From: CAYRNY01 sp964425755
Lineage (GTDB): Bacteria; Chloroflexota; Anaerolineae; Aggregatilineales; Aggregatilineaceae
Direction of reading: 5' to 3'
Length of the DNA: 64,000 bases
Assembly: GCA_964425755.1 (NCBI GenBank)
Contig: CAYRNY010000017.1
Location: 62,001 to 126,000, forward strand
Shown here piece after piece: positions 38,334 to 46,770 of the stretch. The stretch's first letter is position 1, and every line of letters begins with the position of its first letter. A model generated the notes under the pieces. It did no database searches, was not told where the DNA came from, and saw only the letters and a list, made by a program, of their open reading frames with translations. Position numbers and translations under genes: made by a program.

Positions 38334-39212
38334 CTATTTGCTGATCGGCTGCGGCCCGTCAAAGATGATCGGCGCGGACGCGCGTTCCGCGATCAGGGCG
38401 TCCTGCTCTTCGGCGGTCATCGGCGTGTAATTCTCGGCAGCCCTCAACATGTCCGGCAGCAGGCGCACGTCGCCGGGACTGGCAAGGCAGCTAACCCCCG
38501 GCTGGCTGAGCGCGAAGCGCACACCGTGTTCCAGTTCTTTGTAATCGACAAACGGCTCGTACCAGGAATTGAACGTTTTCTCCCTGTCGCCCCAGGGCTG
38601 TTTGGCCGCGTGTTTGATCACCTGCACGCCGACATCACGTTCCTGGCAGGCGGCCAGCAGGCGCTCTGTCGCCGCGCGGTAATCCGTATCGGCATACAGG
38701 CGCGGGTTGATCGGGACCATCACGGTATCCAGGTCCATACGCGCGACGGCTTCCAGCGCGATTTTCGGCGCGTGCATGCCGTGTGACGTGATGCCCAGGT
38801 AGCGCACCAGGCCCTCATTTCTGGCCCGCTGAAACGTTTCAAACGCGCCGCCGCCACCGGTGATCGCGTCCAGCTCGTCCATTGTCGTGACGGCGTGGAA
38901 CTGGTACAGGTCGATCACAGCAGTGCGCAGCAGCTTGAGCGAGTTTTGCAGGTCGCCCCAGGCGGCGTCGCGTGCGCGTTCCAGGGTTTTGCAGCCCAGG
39001 AAGAATTGATCGCGGCGCGATTCAAGCCACGGCCCGACGACCGACTGCGCGTTCCCGTACTGCGGGGCCACGTCGATGTGGTTCACGCCGTGTGCCGCCA
39101 CCAGGTCGAGCGCGTTATTCGCGCCTTCCTGGTCGATGTTCCAGAACGCCGCCGTACCCATGATGATGATCGAACTGTCGTGCCCGGTACGGCCTAAGCG
39201 TCGTTTCAACAT
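38334..39212 (-). CDS. Aldo/keto reductase
   Basis: The 292-residue protein keeps the catalytic tetrad of the superfamily: Asp and Tyr in HIDVAPQYGNAQ, Lys in FLGCKTLER and His in LYQFHAVTT. It reduces aldehydes or ketones with NADPH; the substrate is not evident. I chose the ATG at 39212, which has GGGAG 8 bases upstream, over an in-frame ATG at 39248 that would add a 12-residue tail unlike family starts. It appears to be a single gene. Confidence 0.9.
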   Translation of the reverse strand: MLKRRLGRTGHDSSIIIMGTAAFWNIDQEGANNALDLVAAHGVNHIDVAPQYGNAQSVVGPWLESRRDQFFLGCKTLERARDAAWGDLQNSLKLLRTAVIDLYQFHAVTTMDELDAITGGGGAFETFQRARNEGLVRYLGITSHGMHAPKIALEAVARMDLDTVMVPINPRLYADTDYRAATERLLAACQERDVGVQVIKHAAKQPWGDREKTFNSWYEPFVDYKELEHGVRFALSQPGVSCLASPGDVRLLPDMLRAAENYTPMTAEEQDALIAERASAPIIFDGPQPISK

Positions 39213-39413
39213 AGTGTTAGCTCCCATCTCAAATTCTAACTCATCCATGTTAATAGATCGTCAAAATCTTGTAAATTGTTCTTGAACCACGCGCAATAGT
39301 ATGTCCGCTACCGTTTCTCATAGCATAGCACTATTGGCGCGAAGTTAAAAACGCCGTTCGCCTACGCTGGGCGCTGCACCGCAATGCGTTTGCAGCGGCT
39401 GGTGCCAATCAAA

Positions 39414-39439
39414 CGCCCCTGCCGGGACGGGAAGGGGCG
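39414..39439 (-). terminator. Hairpin terminator of the AONS-family gene
   Basis: CGCCCCT (39414-39420) and AGGGGCG (39433-39439) form a 7-bp stem. On the minus strand it is followed by TTTGATT, 31 bases past the stop of the gene at 39471. Confidence 0.55.
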
Positions 39440-39470
39440 CTGGCTTCGTGCGTGTGGTCCTGCGGCGGCG

Positions 39471-40703
39471 TTACGCTTTGGCTGTTTGCGGCTCCAGCGA
39501 CGCATCTTCCGGGATCAGGTCGAGATTGTGCCCCACCTTCTCCAGCGCCTTGAGCGCCCTGTCGAGGTGCTCTGTGTTGTGCGTCGCCATGTAGCTTGTG
39601 CGCAGCAGGCTGCTGTTGGGCGGCACGCCGGGCGACACGACCGGGTTGGTGTAGACTCCCTCTTCGATCAGCGCGTGCCAGGCCAGGACGGTCCGGTAAT
39701 CGTCGCGGACGTAGATCGGGATCACCGGGGTGTTGCTGTTGCCGGTGTCGTAACCGAGCCGTTTGAGGCCCGCACGCATGTATTCGGCGTTGTCCCACAG
39801 CCGCTGGACGTGTTGCGGCTCGTTTTCGATGATGTCCAGCGCGGCGAGCGCGGCGGCGGCGTTGTGCGCGGGCAGGCTGGCACTGAAGGCGAACGAGCGC
39901 GCGAAGTGCTGGATGTAGTGGATCACGTCCGCGTCTCCCGCGATGAACCCGCCGATCGAGGCCAGCGATTTGCTGAACGTGCCCATGATCAGGTCGACTT
40001 CATCGGTCAGGCCGAAGTGCGCCGCCGTGCCGCGACCGTCCGCCAGCACGCCGATGCTGTGCGCGTCGTCGACCATGATCCGCGCGCCGTGTCGCTTGGC
40101 GATCGCGACCAGTTCGGGCAGCGGGGCGATGTCGCCGCCCATGCTGTAGATGCCGTCGACGATCACCAGCTTGCCGGAATCCTTGGGCAGCTTGCTGAGC
40201 ACGGCTTCCAGGCTGTCCGGGTCGTTGTGCGAGAAGCGCTTCATCTCGGCCTGGGCCATGCCGCGCGCCATGAAGCAGCCGTCCACGATGCTCGCGTGGT
40301 CGTCCTTGTCCAGGATCGCGTAGTCGCCGCGCCCGACCAGCGCCGAGATCGTGCCGACGTTGGTCTGGTAGCCGGTGGAGAACACGATCGCCGCTTCTTT
40401 GCCGACGAAGTTCGCGAGCCGCTGGTCCAGTGTCAGGTGAAACTGTAACGTGCCGTTCAGGAAGCGGCTGCCGGTGCAGCTTGTGCCGAATTGCTCCAGC
40501 GCTTCGCGGGCGGCCTGCTTGACGCGCGGGTCGGTGGTGAGTCCGAGGTAATTGTTCGAGCCGATCATCACCACTTCTTTGCCGCGAAATGTCGCGGTGG
40601 TCGCGTCGGAGTCTTCCAGCGGCTGGAAGAAGGGGTACAGGCCCATCGCCATCGCTTCTTTGGCGCGGGTGAATTTCTGCGTCTTTTCAAAGAGATCTTT
40701 CAT
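39471..40703 (-). CDS. PLP-dependent alpha-oxoamine synthase (AONS family, serine palmitoyltransferase-like)
   Basis: Family members condense an amino acid with an acyl-CoA. The 410-residue protein shows SNNYLGL, GSRFLNGTLQFHL, the DDAHSIG motif and the PLP Lys in GTFSKSLASIGGFIAGD. The SKSLASIGG form and the GSRFLNGT segment are closest to bacterial serine palmitoyltransferases and 2-amino-3-ketobutyrate CoA ligases rather than BioF. No biotin gene is nearby. A role in sphingolipid-like base synthesis is possible but unproven. The ATG at 40703 is preferred because residues before it do not resemble the family. Confidence 0.85.
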   Translation of the reverse strand: MKDLFEKTQKFTRAKEAMAMGLYPFFQPLEDSDATTATFRGKEVVMIGSNNYLGLTTDPRVKQAAREALEQFGTSCTGSRFLNGTLQFHLTLDQRLANFVGKEAAIVFSTGYQTNVGTISALVGRGDYAILDKDDHASIVDGCFMARGMAQAEMKRFSHNDPDSLEAVLSKLPKDSGKLVIVDGIYSMGGDIAPLPELVAIAKRHGARIMVDDAHSIGVLADGRGTAAHFGLTDEVDLIMGTFSKSLASIGGFIAGDADVIHYIQHFARSFAFSASLPAHNAAAALAALDIIENEPQHVQRLWDNAEYMRAGLKRLGYDTGNSNTPVIPIYVRDDYRTVLAWHALIEEGVYTNPVVSPGVPPNSSLLRTSYMATHNTEHLDRALKALEKVGHNLDLIPEDASLEPQTAKA

Positions 40704-41018
40704 GATGGTCGGTGTTCCTTCTCTGGTTTGCCAACCGTGCCAGGCCCGGCGCGTGCTGTGTAAGTGGTTGCATGGCCGGCACGCGGTCAACGTGTGCAAC
40801 CGATCGGTCGTGATACAACGCTGCGGCACGCTCATCGTGTGTGCAGGGCGTGCCAGCCTGTAGATTGTTCACAGTAGCCCTATTGTAACGGAGTGTAGGG
40901 AACTTGGCGATATCCGGTATTCGTCAGTTTTACTGAGCGGGGCAGGGGGCGAGCGCGTGAAACAGGCGGCTTCCCGGCGTGCGGGGCCGCGCCGAGGCGC
41001 GGCCGCTTTTGGCTGATG
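40704..41018. other. Intergenic region with a strong hairpin
   Basis: The 315-base gap contains GGCCGCGCC and GGCGCGGCC separated by GA (40986-41005), followed on the plus strand by GCTTTTGG. On the minus strand it follows the gene ending at 41019 by 13 bases but lacks a T-run. A minus-strand TACAAT box (40887-40882) may serve the AONS-family gene. No ORF or RNA gene was seen. Confidence 0.4.
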
Positions 41019-42005
41019 CTACCACTCGAAATCGTCCGCGCCGGTGTCGCCGTCGCGCTCAACGTCCAGATCGTCCTCGTAGGCCGCATCGTCCGGCTGG
41101 TGGTCGAACGTCTCCACCCAGTCATCGGGCGCGGGCGTGCCGCTTGTTTCGGGTTGTTCGTCCCACTGTTCTTCGGGCGCGTCAGGGATCGCGTCGCGCA
41201 GGTGCGGGCGGCGGCGTGCCGGGCGGCGCATGTGCGTCGGCATCTCGACGAAGTCGCCTGACGGCATATCCGCGGTGAAATCCTCGCCCGCTGCGGCGGC
41301 ACGGGCTTCGCGTTCCTCACGCCGGCCAGGGAACCACACATCCTCGAGCCAGCCGGTCAGATCGCTGATGATGTCGGGCGTCAGGCGGGCGGCGGCTTCC
41401 ATACCCTGCGGCGAAAACGCGTACACGCGCCCGTAATACTCGCGCACGACGAAGATCAGGTGCGGTTTTTCCCAGCGGTCGCGCGTCCACAGGAACGTGA
41501 TCCCGTTGGGGCGGCGCATCAGGTCCAGCCACCGCTGGCGCTCGCCGGTTTCCAGCGGCGAGAGGTGGAAGCGCAGCGCCAGCGCGCTAAACAGTGTGAA
41601 CGTCAGGTCGAGTGTGGCGGCGTCGTCCACGTACGCGTCAACGCTGACGGTCGCCGAAGCGTCGTTGCTGGACAGGATCGCGGTCGCGCGGCGTTTGACC
41701 GGCTGCCCCCGCGCGGGGAAGAACTTGCTGCTGGAGAGCAGCGGCGCGTTGGCGAACCGGCGCGCCAGGTCGGTATCGAGATCGATCTCGCCGGAGAAGA
41801 ACTCCTGCAGCGTGACCGGCGCGCTGATCTGGATGTTGCGCTGGTGGCCGGACTCGCGGAGTTCCAGCCCTAGCCGCTTGCGGTCCTCGTTGGTGATGCG
41901 GCGCGTGAACTCGCGCGTCATGCGGATCAACTCGTCGACGGGGATCTCGTCGAAATCGGCGGGGCGGTTGATGTGCGATGGCCTGCGCTGCTGTTCGTCG
42001 GACAT
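41019..42005 (-). CDS. Hypothetical protein with acidic disordered tail
   Basis: The 328-residue protein starts MSDEQQRRPSHINRPADFDE. Residues of about 20-230 look folded, with beta-like pieces such as ATVSVDAYVDDAATLDLTFT and KPHLIFVVREYYGRVYAFS. The remainder is a charged, Asp/Glu/Arg-rich tail ending DDFEW. No signal peptide or membrane helix is visible. An AGGAGC ribosome site lies 12 bases before the ATG at 42005. I recognise no family, and the gene appears to be alone. Confidence 0.65.
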   Translation of the reverse strand: MSDEQQRRPSHINRPADFDEIPVDELIRMTREFTRRITNEDRKRLGLELRESGHQRNIQISAPVTLQEFFSGEIDLDTDLARRFANAPLLSSSKFFPARGQPVKRRATAILSSNDASATVSVDAYVDDAATLDLTFTLFSALALRFHLSPLETGERQRWLDLMRRPNGITFLWTRDRWEKPHLIFVVREYYGRVYAFSPQGMEAAARLTPDIISDLTGWLEDVWFPGRREEREARAAAAGEDFTADMPSGDFVEMPTHMRRPARRRPHLRDAIPDAPEEQWDEQPETSGTPAPDDWVETFDHQPDDAAYEDDLDVERDGDTGADDFEW

Positions 42006-42190
42006 GCGGATCACTGTGCTCCTGGGTATGCGTTCCAGGCCCATTATACGGCGCGGTGGATGAAAATCCAACCGGTGGAATGGCGGGGCGTGCGTGGCGA
42101 TACAACATTCATATTTGTCAGAGATATGTATGAAGCGCTGTAAATCGAAATTGTATGAAGAACGTAAATAGATTTAGCTTCGAAATATCC

Positions 42191-42196
42191 TATAAT
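42191..42196 (+). promoter_or_regulatory. -10 box for the pilin-like gene
   Basis: TATAAT lies in a distinctly A/T-rich patch (about 42,100-42,200) that contrasts with the GC-rich flanks. The -35 is unclear (ATAGAT at 17-base spacing). It is 45 bases before the preferred start. Confidence 0.5.
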
Positions 42197-42240
42197 GTAA
42201 GCATCACATGATTGTCAGACCCATTTATCTTGAGGCTCAC

Positions 42241-42714
42241 ATGTGGACTCATCTTAATCAATCACGTAGTAATGCGCTTAATGGTTCGGCCATTGAGCGC
42301 GGACAGGGCCTGGCCGAATACGCGATGGTGCTGGTACTGGTCGGCATCGTCGTGATCGTGATCCTGGCGCTGTTCGGAGAGACGGTGCGCGGGCAGTACT
42401 GCGAGATCGTGTACTCAGTGGACCCGAACGCCGACATCGACGTGTGCAACACCGTGGACGTGCAGTGTAATATCGTGTCGTCTAACCCCTTCATGCTGCG
42501 CGCGCAGGTGAGCGGGGATGTGACCGTCGATCGCGTGCGGTTCTATGCCGACGGCAAGTTCGTCAACGAGGAATACCGCGACTGGTATTGCCTGCAAGGG
42601 GGTGATGGTCCCTGCCAGGCGTACACAGTTTCCGGCAAGCACACGTTTACGGCGGTCGTGTACACTGACGAAGGCGAAACCGGGCAGTGCTCGATCGAAG
42701 CGACCGTGCCGTGA
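42241..42714 (+). CDS. Flp/TadE-type pilin-like protein with extracellular domain
   Basis: The 157-residue protein has the Flp-pilin-like core ERGQGLAEYAMVLVLVGIVV, a hydrophobic helix after a GxxxxEY-like site where a prepilin peptidase could cut, and a soluble C-terminal domain of about 95 residues with six Cys (CEIVY, CNTVD, CNIVS, WYCLQGGDGPCQ and others). The tail contains Ig-like beta pieces (YTVSGKHTFTAVVYTDEG). This makes it larger than a normal Flp pilin and closer to a surface adhesin or minor pilin. No tad genes are in the window. Confidence 0.72.
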   Translation: MWTHLNQSRSNALNGSAIERGQGLAEYAMVLVLVGIVVIVILALFGETVRGQYCEIVYSVDPNADIDVCNTVDVQCNIVSSNPFMLRAQVSGDVTVDRVRFYADGKFVNEEYRDWYCLQGGDGPCQAYTVSGKHTFTAVVYTDEGETGQCSIEATVP

Positions 42715-42836
42715 GCGCCAGCGCCCGCTGAGCGTCGCAGCCTGGGGCCGGCCAGTGCGGTTGTTGCCCCCTCTTATAACACGCGCTGCCGTGCCCGGTG
42801 CGCAGCATGGCGCGTGCCGTGCTCCGCAAGACCGGA

Positions 42837-43607
42837 TCAAGGGGTCAGGCTCACCGTTTGCAACGATATCGCCGCGTCGCCCACCGTGATCGACACGATG
42901 TAGTAGCCGTCGTCGTTCGGGCGCAGGGCGGCGTACTGCTCATCTACTATTTCCTGCAGGACATCTTCAATCGCGTCCAGGTGTGCCCCGGCGAGTTCGC
43001 CCTCATACGGGGTGTCGTCCTGCGTGTAAAACGCCTCGGTGACCGCCAGGACCGGCTGCCCTTGGATCTGCAGCAGGTTGGCGCGCACGGTGACCGCTGT
43101 CTCGGTCCGCGCGCCGCCGGATGTGTCGATCACCACGCCCTCGATCACGACCTGCCCGCTGTCAAAGCGCACGGTCGGGGCGGCAACCAGACTTTGCCCG
43201 ACCGCGTCGCCCAGGGCGCGCGCGATGCTGCTGTTGAGCGCCTCGACCGGGATGTTCAGCGTCGGGTTGGGGCCAGCTTCTGCGATGGGGGTGGCCTGTC
43301 CCGTCGTGGTGGTCAAGGTCGAACCGTCGCCTGGCTGGGGCGTGGACGGGTTGCCGGTCGTGCCCGGTTGCGTGGTGGGGGCGGTGGGCGTGGCCTCAGG
43401 TGTGGGCGTGGGCGGCGGGGGTTGCGTGTTGGTTGGCACTGGCGTCCAGGTGGGGATCAGCGCGATCGGTGTGCGCCCGGGGGTGCTGGTCGCTGTGGGG
43501 ACAGCAGACGATCCGTCGTCACCGCCGCACGCGCTGAGCAGCACGCTCAGCACGCCTGTCGCGACAACCGCCACAAACCCCTGTGATAAACGCTGCATGG
43601 TTGTCAA
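42837..43607 (-). CDS. Lipoprotein with Thr/Pro linker and unknown domain
   Basis: The 256-residue protein has a lipobox (VLLSACGG, Cys about residue 27) and a Thr/Pro-rich linker (about 35-110). A folded domain of about 140 residues follows, with LNIPVEALNSSIARALGDAV and GQVVIEGVVIDTSGGARTET. The domain looks alpha/beta but I do not recognise it. It is anchored in the outer face of the membrane. It is followed on the same strand by no further gene. Confidence 0.75.
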   Translation of the reverse strand: MTTMQRLSQGFVAVVATGVLSVLLSACGGDDGSSAVPTATSTPGRTPIALIPTWTPVPTNTQPPPPTPTPEATPTAPTTQPGTTGNPSTPQPGDGSTLTTTTGQATPIAEAGPNPTLNIPVEALNSSIARALGDAVGQSLVAAPTVRFDSGQVVIEGVVIDTSGGARTETAVTVRANLLQIQGQPVLAVTEAFYTQDDTPYEGELAGAHLDAIEDVLQEIVDEQYAALRPNDDGYYIVSITVGDAAISLQTVSLTP

Positions 43608-43761
43608 TCTCCTGCAGAAATCGCTGCGCGTCCTATGGCTGCACGCGGCGCGGATACGCGGCGCAGCAGGCCGGTTTCATGTGCGCCTGACGCGAATAAG
43701 TCTACAGGGACGTCGCGCGGCGGACAACAGTACGCCGGTACAGGGCGCGACCGCGCCGATT

Positions 43762-43816
43762 GCCGGGCGCTGGGACGCTCCCGGCTGTGCACCGGTCGGG
43801 CCGCGAACCGGCCCTT
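43762..43816. repeat. Dispersed repeat, copy 1
   Basis: A stretch of about 55 bases recurs at 52137-52190 in the same orientation. The last 37 bases differ at two positions only, and the first 18 are weaker with one gap. It contains a GGGCCG...CGGCCC hairpin. This copy lies 47 bases below the stop of the FN3 protein gene, in a 255-base gap with no gene. Confidence 0.7.
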
Positions 43817-43862
43817 AAATCGCAGGCGGCTTACCTGGGTTGAGGGGCTGTGTGGGCGTTGC

Positions 43863-46547
43863 TCACGGGCAATCCGCGCCGCCGGTGATGCGACTCGGGT
43901 CGAGGTCCGGGGGCACGCGCACCCATCCCGTGACAGGGCCATCCGCCTGATGCACGCGCACGCGCAGCCATGTGATCGGCGCGCCGGTGACTTCAAACGT
44001 GATCTGGCTGGATACCTGCGCCAGCAGTGGGACGGCGTCGAGCAGCACGCGCCCATCCGGGACGGGGACGGCGCGCAGTGGCAGCGGTTCCGGCGGCAGG
44101 CGCATGATGTAGCAGCCCGCTTCGACGTAGGCCGCGACCGTCGCTTCGACGTCAGGTGTCGTTGTGACGGTGGGCTGCGGCGTGGGGGTCCACGCTGTGG
44201 CGGTGGCGGTGAGCGCGGCGGCGAACGCGGATTCCAGCGTGGCGGCGGCGTTGGGCGTGCTCGACGGGGTGAGCGTGGCGGTCGGGGTCAATGTGTGCGT
44301 CGCGGTGGGTGTGTGCGTCATGGTGGGCGTGGGGGTCCACGCGGTGGCGGTGGCGGTGAGCGCGGCGGCGAATGCGGATTCCAGCGTGGCGACGGCGTTG
44401 GGCGTGCTCGACGGGGTGAGCGTGGCGGTCGGGGTCAATGTGTGCGTCGCGGTGGGTGTGTGCGTCATGGTGGGCGTGGGGGTCCACGCGGTGGCGGTGG
44501 CGGTGAGCGCGGCGGCGAATGCGGATTCCAGCGTGGCGACGGCGTTGGGCGTGCTCGACGGGGTGAGCGTGGCGGTCGGGGTCAATGTGTGCGTCGCGGT
44601 GGGTGTGTGCGTCATGGTGGGCGTGGGGGTCCACGCGGTGGCGGTCGCGGTCAGGCCCCCGGCAAACGCGACGTCGATCGTCTCGGTCAGGTTGGGCGTG
44701 TGGGACGGCGTGAAGGTCGCGGTCGGGGTTGGGGTCTGGGTCCAGGCGTCCGCTGTGCCGGTGGCAAATGCGATCGCCAGCTCCGTGAGGCGCACGCGGG
44801 TGCTCAGCGCGTTGACCTGGGTCGCGTTCAGCGCGGCGGCAGTCGCGGCGCTTTGCGTCTCTTGGACCAGGTTTTGCGGCAGCGGGGTACGCGTGGCGGT
44901 GGCGCGCGCGCGTTGGTAGGCTTCGATGCCGCCCATGCCGAGCGCGGCCCCGACCAGCAGCGCGACGATCGCCGCCACGACCAGCAGCGGCACCAGCCTG
45001 CGCGACGGGTTCCCCGGCGTGGCAAGCGCGAGTTGTTTCGGCGCGATGGTCACCGGGGCGCTCCACTCGCTCGCGGTGCGCTTGTCGTCCGGGTGGCGCA
45101 GCGCCCGCACGCGGTAAACGGCGGGCTGGTCGGCGGTGCGGATCGCGGTGTCACGCGTGAACACGTCCTGGCCCTGGTGGTCTTCATCCTCACCCTGGGC
45201 CGTGACGCGCACGGCGTACTGCTGCGCACCGGGGACCGCGTCCCATTCCAGGCGCGCATGCGTCACGCTGGTGAAGCGCGGCGTCGCCAGCCGGGCCGGG
45301 GCGCGGCGTGGCTGGCTCCAGCGCGACGGGTTCTGCGGCGCGTAGAGCACGTTGATCGCGCGCACGCGGTAATAGCGGTTCGGCTCAGTCGAGGGCGGCA
45401 GGTAGACCTCCGCGATCTCGCCGCGATAGATCACCTCGCTCTCGTGCGGCTCGAAGTCCGATGCCGGCGCGGTCTGGACCTCGTAACCCGTCGCCTGCTC
45501 GATCGGCGTCCAGTGCAGCACGTAGCCGCCGTCCTTGTCCCACTCCACCGGCTGCAGGATCGGCGCGGCCAGCACGACCGGGGTCGGGCGCACGGGGTCG
45601 CTGGGCGTGCCGGGCACGCCCTGGTTGAGCGGGATCACGCGGTAATAGCGCGGCCCGGCGGTTGGCGGCGAGAAGCGATATTGCGTCTGCCGCCCATCGG
45701 TCAGCTCGGCCAGCAGGTCGGCGGACTCGAAGTCCGGCGTTTCGGACTCCTGAATCCGGTACGCGGTGGCGTTGGGCGACGGCTTCCAGAACAGCAGGCA
45801 CAGTTCGGGCGAGACCCAGCGATAGTTGAGGATCACGCGGTTCGGCTCGGAGAGCACGGGGTTCAGGCGCAGGTCAAACAGCGCCAGGTCGTGCTCGGAT
45901 TCGGCGGCCCAATCCGTGAGCGCCTGCTGCAGGTCCGGCGCGGCCATGTCCGGCAGGTCGTCGCGCAGCGGTTCGGCCCCTGGCGCGAGCACGATGACGC
46001 GGTCCAGCCCGAACAGGCTGCCGCGATAGGCGTGCAGGTCCTGCCCGTCCGCGTCCGGGGTGTAGCCGGGCGTCCAGCCTTCATATTCGGCGATCGCGAT
46101 ATCGAGCGTGAGATCGTTGTTGGAGCGGTCCAGCAAGCGGATGCCGCTCATGCCCAGCCACGCGAGGTAAATCCGCCCGCCGGGCAGATTACGTTCCAGC
46201 CGCCCGCAGATGAACCCGGTTCGCCCCTCGACGGGCGGCACATCGTCCCATTGCTCCGGGTCGCCAAACCACGCGTCCAGGTCGCGCGGCCAGTCGTCGT
46301 TGAGGGATTCGCGCGTCCAGAGGTAGGTCACAATGCGGTCCGCGAGAAAAGCCGCGGCAGGCCCGCCAGCCATGACGAAAACCAACCGGTCGGCGTCCTG
46401 CGTGATGCGCAGCGCGGCAGGGATCGGGGTGCCGGTTTCGGGCGCGTCGGCGTGCTGGTAACCCCACCGCCAGCGCCCGTGCGCGCTGCGGCCCTGGTCG
46501 AGTGCGGTCGTCTCAGGTCCTAATGCGATACGGTGAACAGATGTCAT
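43863..46547 (-). CDS. Large single-pass membrane protein: FN3-like modules, tandem Thr/Pro repeats, SH3-like tail
   Basis: The 894-residue protein has no signal peptide. Its N-terminal half contains an unknown domain (about 1-235) and FN3-like modules (about 240-510) with segments such as YRIQESETPDFESADLLAEL and YEVQTAPASDFEPH. A hydrophobic helix near 516-540 (LVVAAIVALLVGAALGMGG) is followed by three exact 49-residue Thr/Pro repeats and a Cys-bracketed SH3-like domain (GCYIMRLPPEPLPL to ADCP). If the helix inserts with the N-terminus inside, the FN3 part would be cytoplasmic and the repeats outside. That topology is inference. Confidence 0.8.
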   Translation of the reverse strand: MTSVHRIALGPETTALDQGRSAHGRWRWGYQHADAPETGTPIPAALRITQDADRLVFVMAGGPAAAFLADRIVTYLWTRESLNDDWPRDLDAWFGDPEQWDDVPPVEGRTGFICGRLERNLPGGRIYLAWLGMSGIRLLDRSNNDLTLDIAIAEYEGWTPGYTPDADGQDLHAYRGSLFGLDRVIVLAPGAEPLRDDLPDMAAPDLQQALTDWAAESEHDLALFDLRLNPVLSEPNRVILNYRWVSPELCLLFWKPSPNATAYRIQESETPDFESADLLAELTDGRQTQYRFSPPTAGPRYYRVIPLNQGVPGTPSDPVRPTPVVLAAPILQPVEWDKDGGYVLHWTPIEQATGYEVQTAPASDFEPHESEVIYRGEIAEVYLPPSTEPNRYYRVRAINVLYAPQNPSRWSQPRRAPARLATPRFTSVTHARLEWDAVPGAQQYAVRVTAQGEDEDHQGQDVFTRDTAIRTADQPAVYRVRALRHPDDKRTASEWSAPVTIAPKQLALATPGNPSRRLVPLLVVAAIVALLVGAALGMGGIEAYQRARATATRTPLPQNLVQETQSAATAAALNATQVNALSTRVRLTELAIAFATGTADAWTQTPTPTATFTPSHTPNLTETIDVAFAGGLTATATAWTPTPTMTHTPTATHTLTPTATLTPSSTPNAVATLESAFAAALTATATAWTPTPTMTHTPTATHTLTPTATLTPSSTPNAVATLESAFAAALTATATAWTPTPTMTHTPTATHTLTPTATLTPSSTPNAAATLESAFAAALTATATAWTPTPQPTVTTTPDVEATVAAYVEAGCYIMRLPPEPLPLRAVPVPDGRVLLDAVPLLAQVSSQITFEVTGAPITWLRVRVHQADGPVTGWVRVPPDLDPSRITGGADCP
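44194..44634 (-). repeat. Three tandem 147-bp repeats within the FN3 protein gene
   Basis: Units at 44194-44340, 44341-44487 and 44488-44634 have an exact 147-base period and are nearly identical, differing at only a few bases (for example AAC/AAT and GCG/ACG codons). Each codes a 49-residue unit with TATATAWTPTPTMTHTPTAT and ending SAFAAAL. The coding frame is kept, so copy number can change without frameshift. Confidence 0.95.
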
Positions 46548-46712
46548 AATCGTTTTGCTCGTGTTCGGATCGGCGCTATGGCTGGGATGCGCGCAGCACT
46601 GCGCGCAAAATCACAGCGTTTAGTGTATGTCGCCCGGTCAAATAGGGCAAGTTTTCGGGGGGCGGCAGGCAGGGTGATTGCATCAAACCGGGGGGGGTGG
46701 TGAAATTCATGC

Positions 46713-46743
46713 TTGACATTGACGTTACGTCAACCTGTACCAT
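46713..46743 (+). promoter_or_regulatory. MerR-type promoter with 19-base spacer and operator palindrome
   Basis: TTGACA (46713-46718) and TACCAT (46738-46743) are separated by 19 bases instead of 17. Inside the spacer lies the perfect palindrome TTGACGTTACGTCAA (46719-46733). This is the layout that MerR-family activators twist to open. It is 28 bases before the gene's ATG. Confidence 0.88.
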
Positions 46744-46770
46744 CGGGCCAGGTTGTGTTTGAGGAGGCGC

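Noticed and set aside
39471..40703. Calling the AONS-family gene bioF
   Set aside because: The PLP-site and substrate segments look closer to serine palmitoyltransferase or aminoketobutyrate ligase, and no biotin gene is nearby.
44194..44634. Could the 147-bp tandem units be a CRISPR array?
   Set aside because: Units are contiguous without spacers, 147 bases long, and code in-frame Thr/Pro repeats.
43635..46523. 962-codon open frame on the plus strand opposite the FN3 protein
   Set aside because: It is an antisense shadow with Gly/Arg-rich low complexity. The minus-strand frame has recognisable modules and a sensible start.
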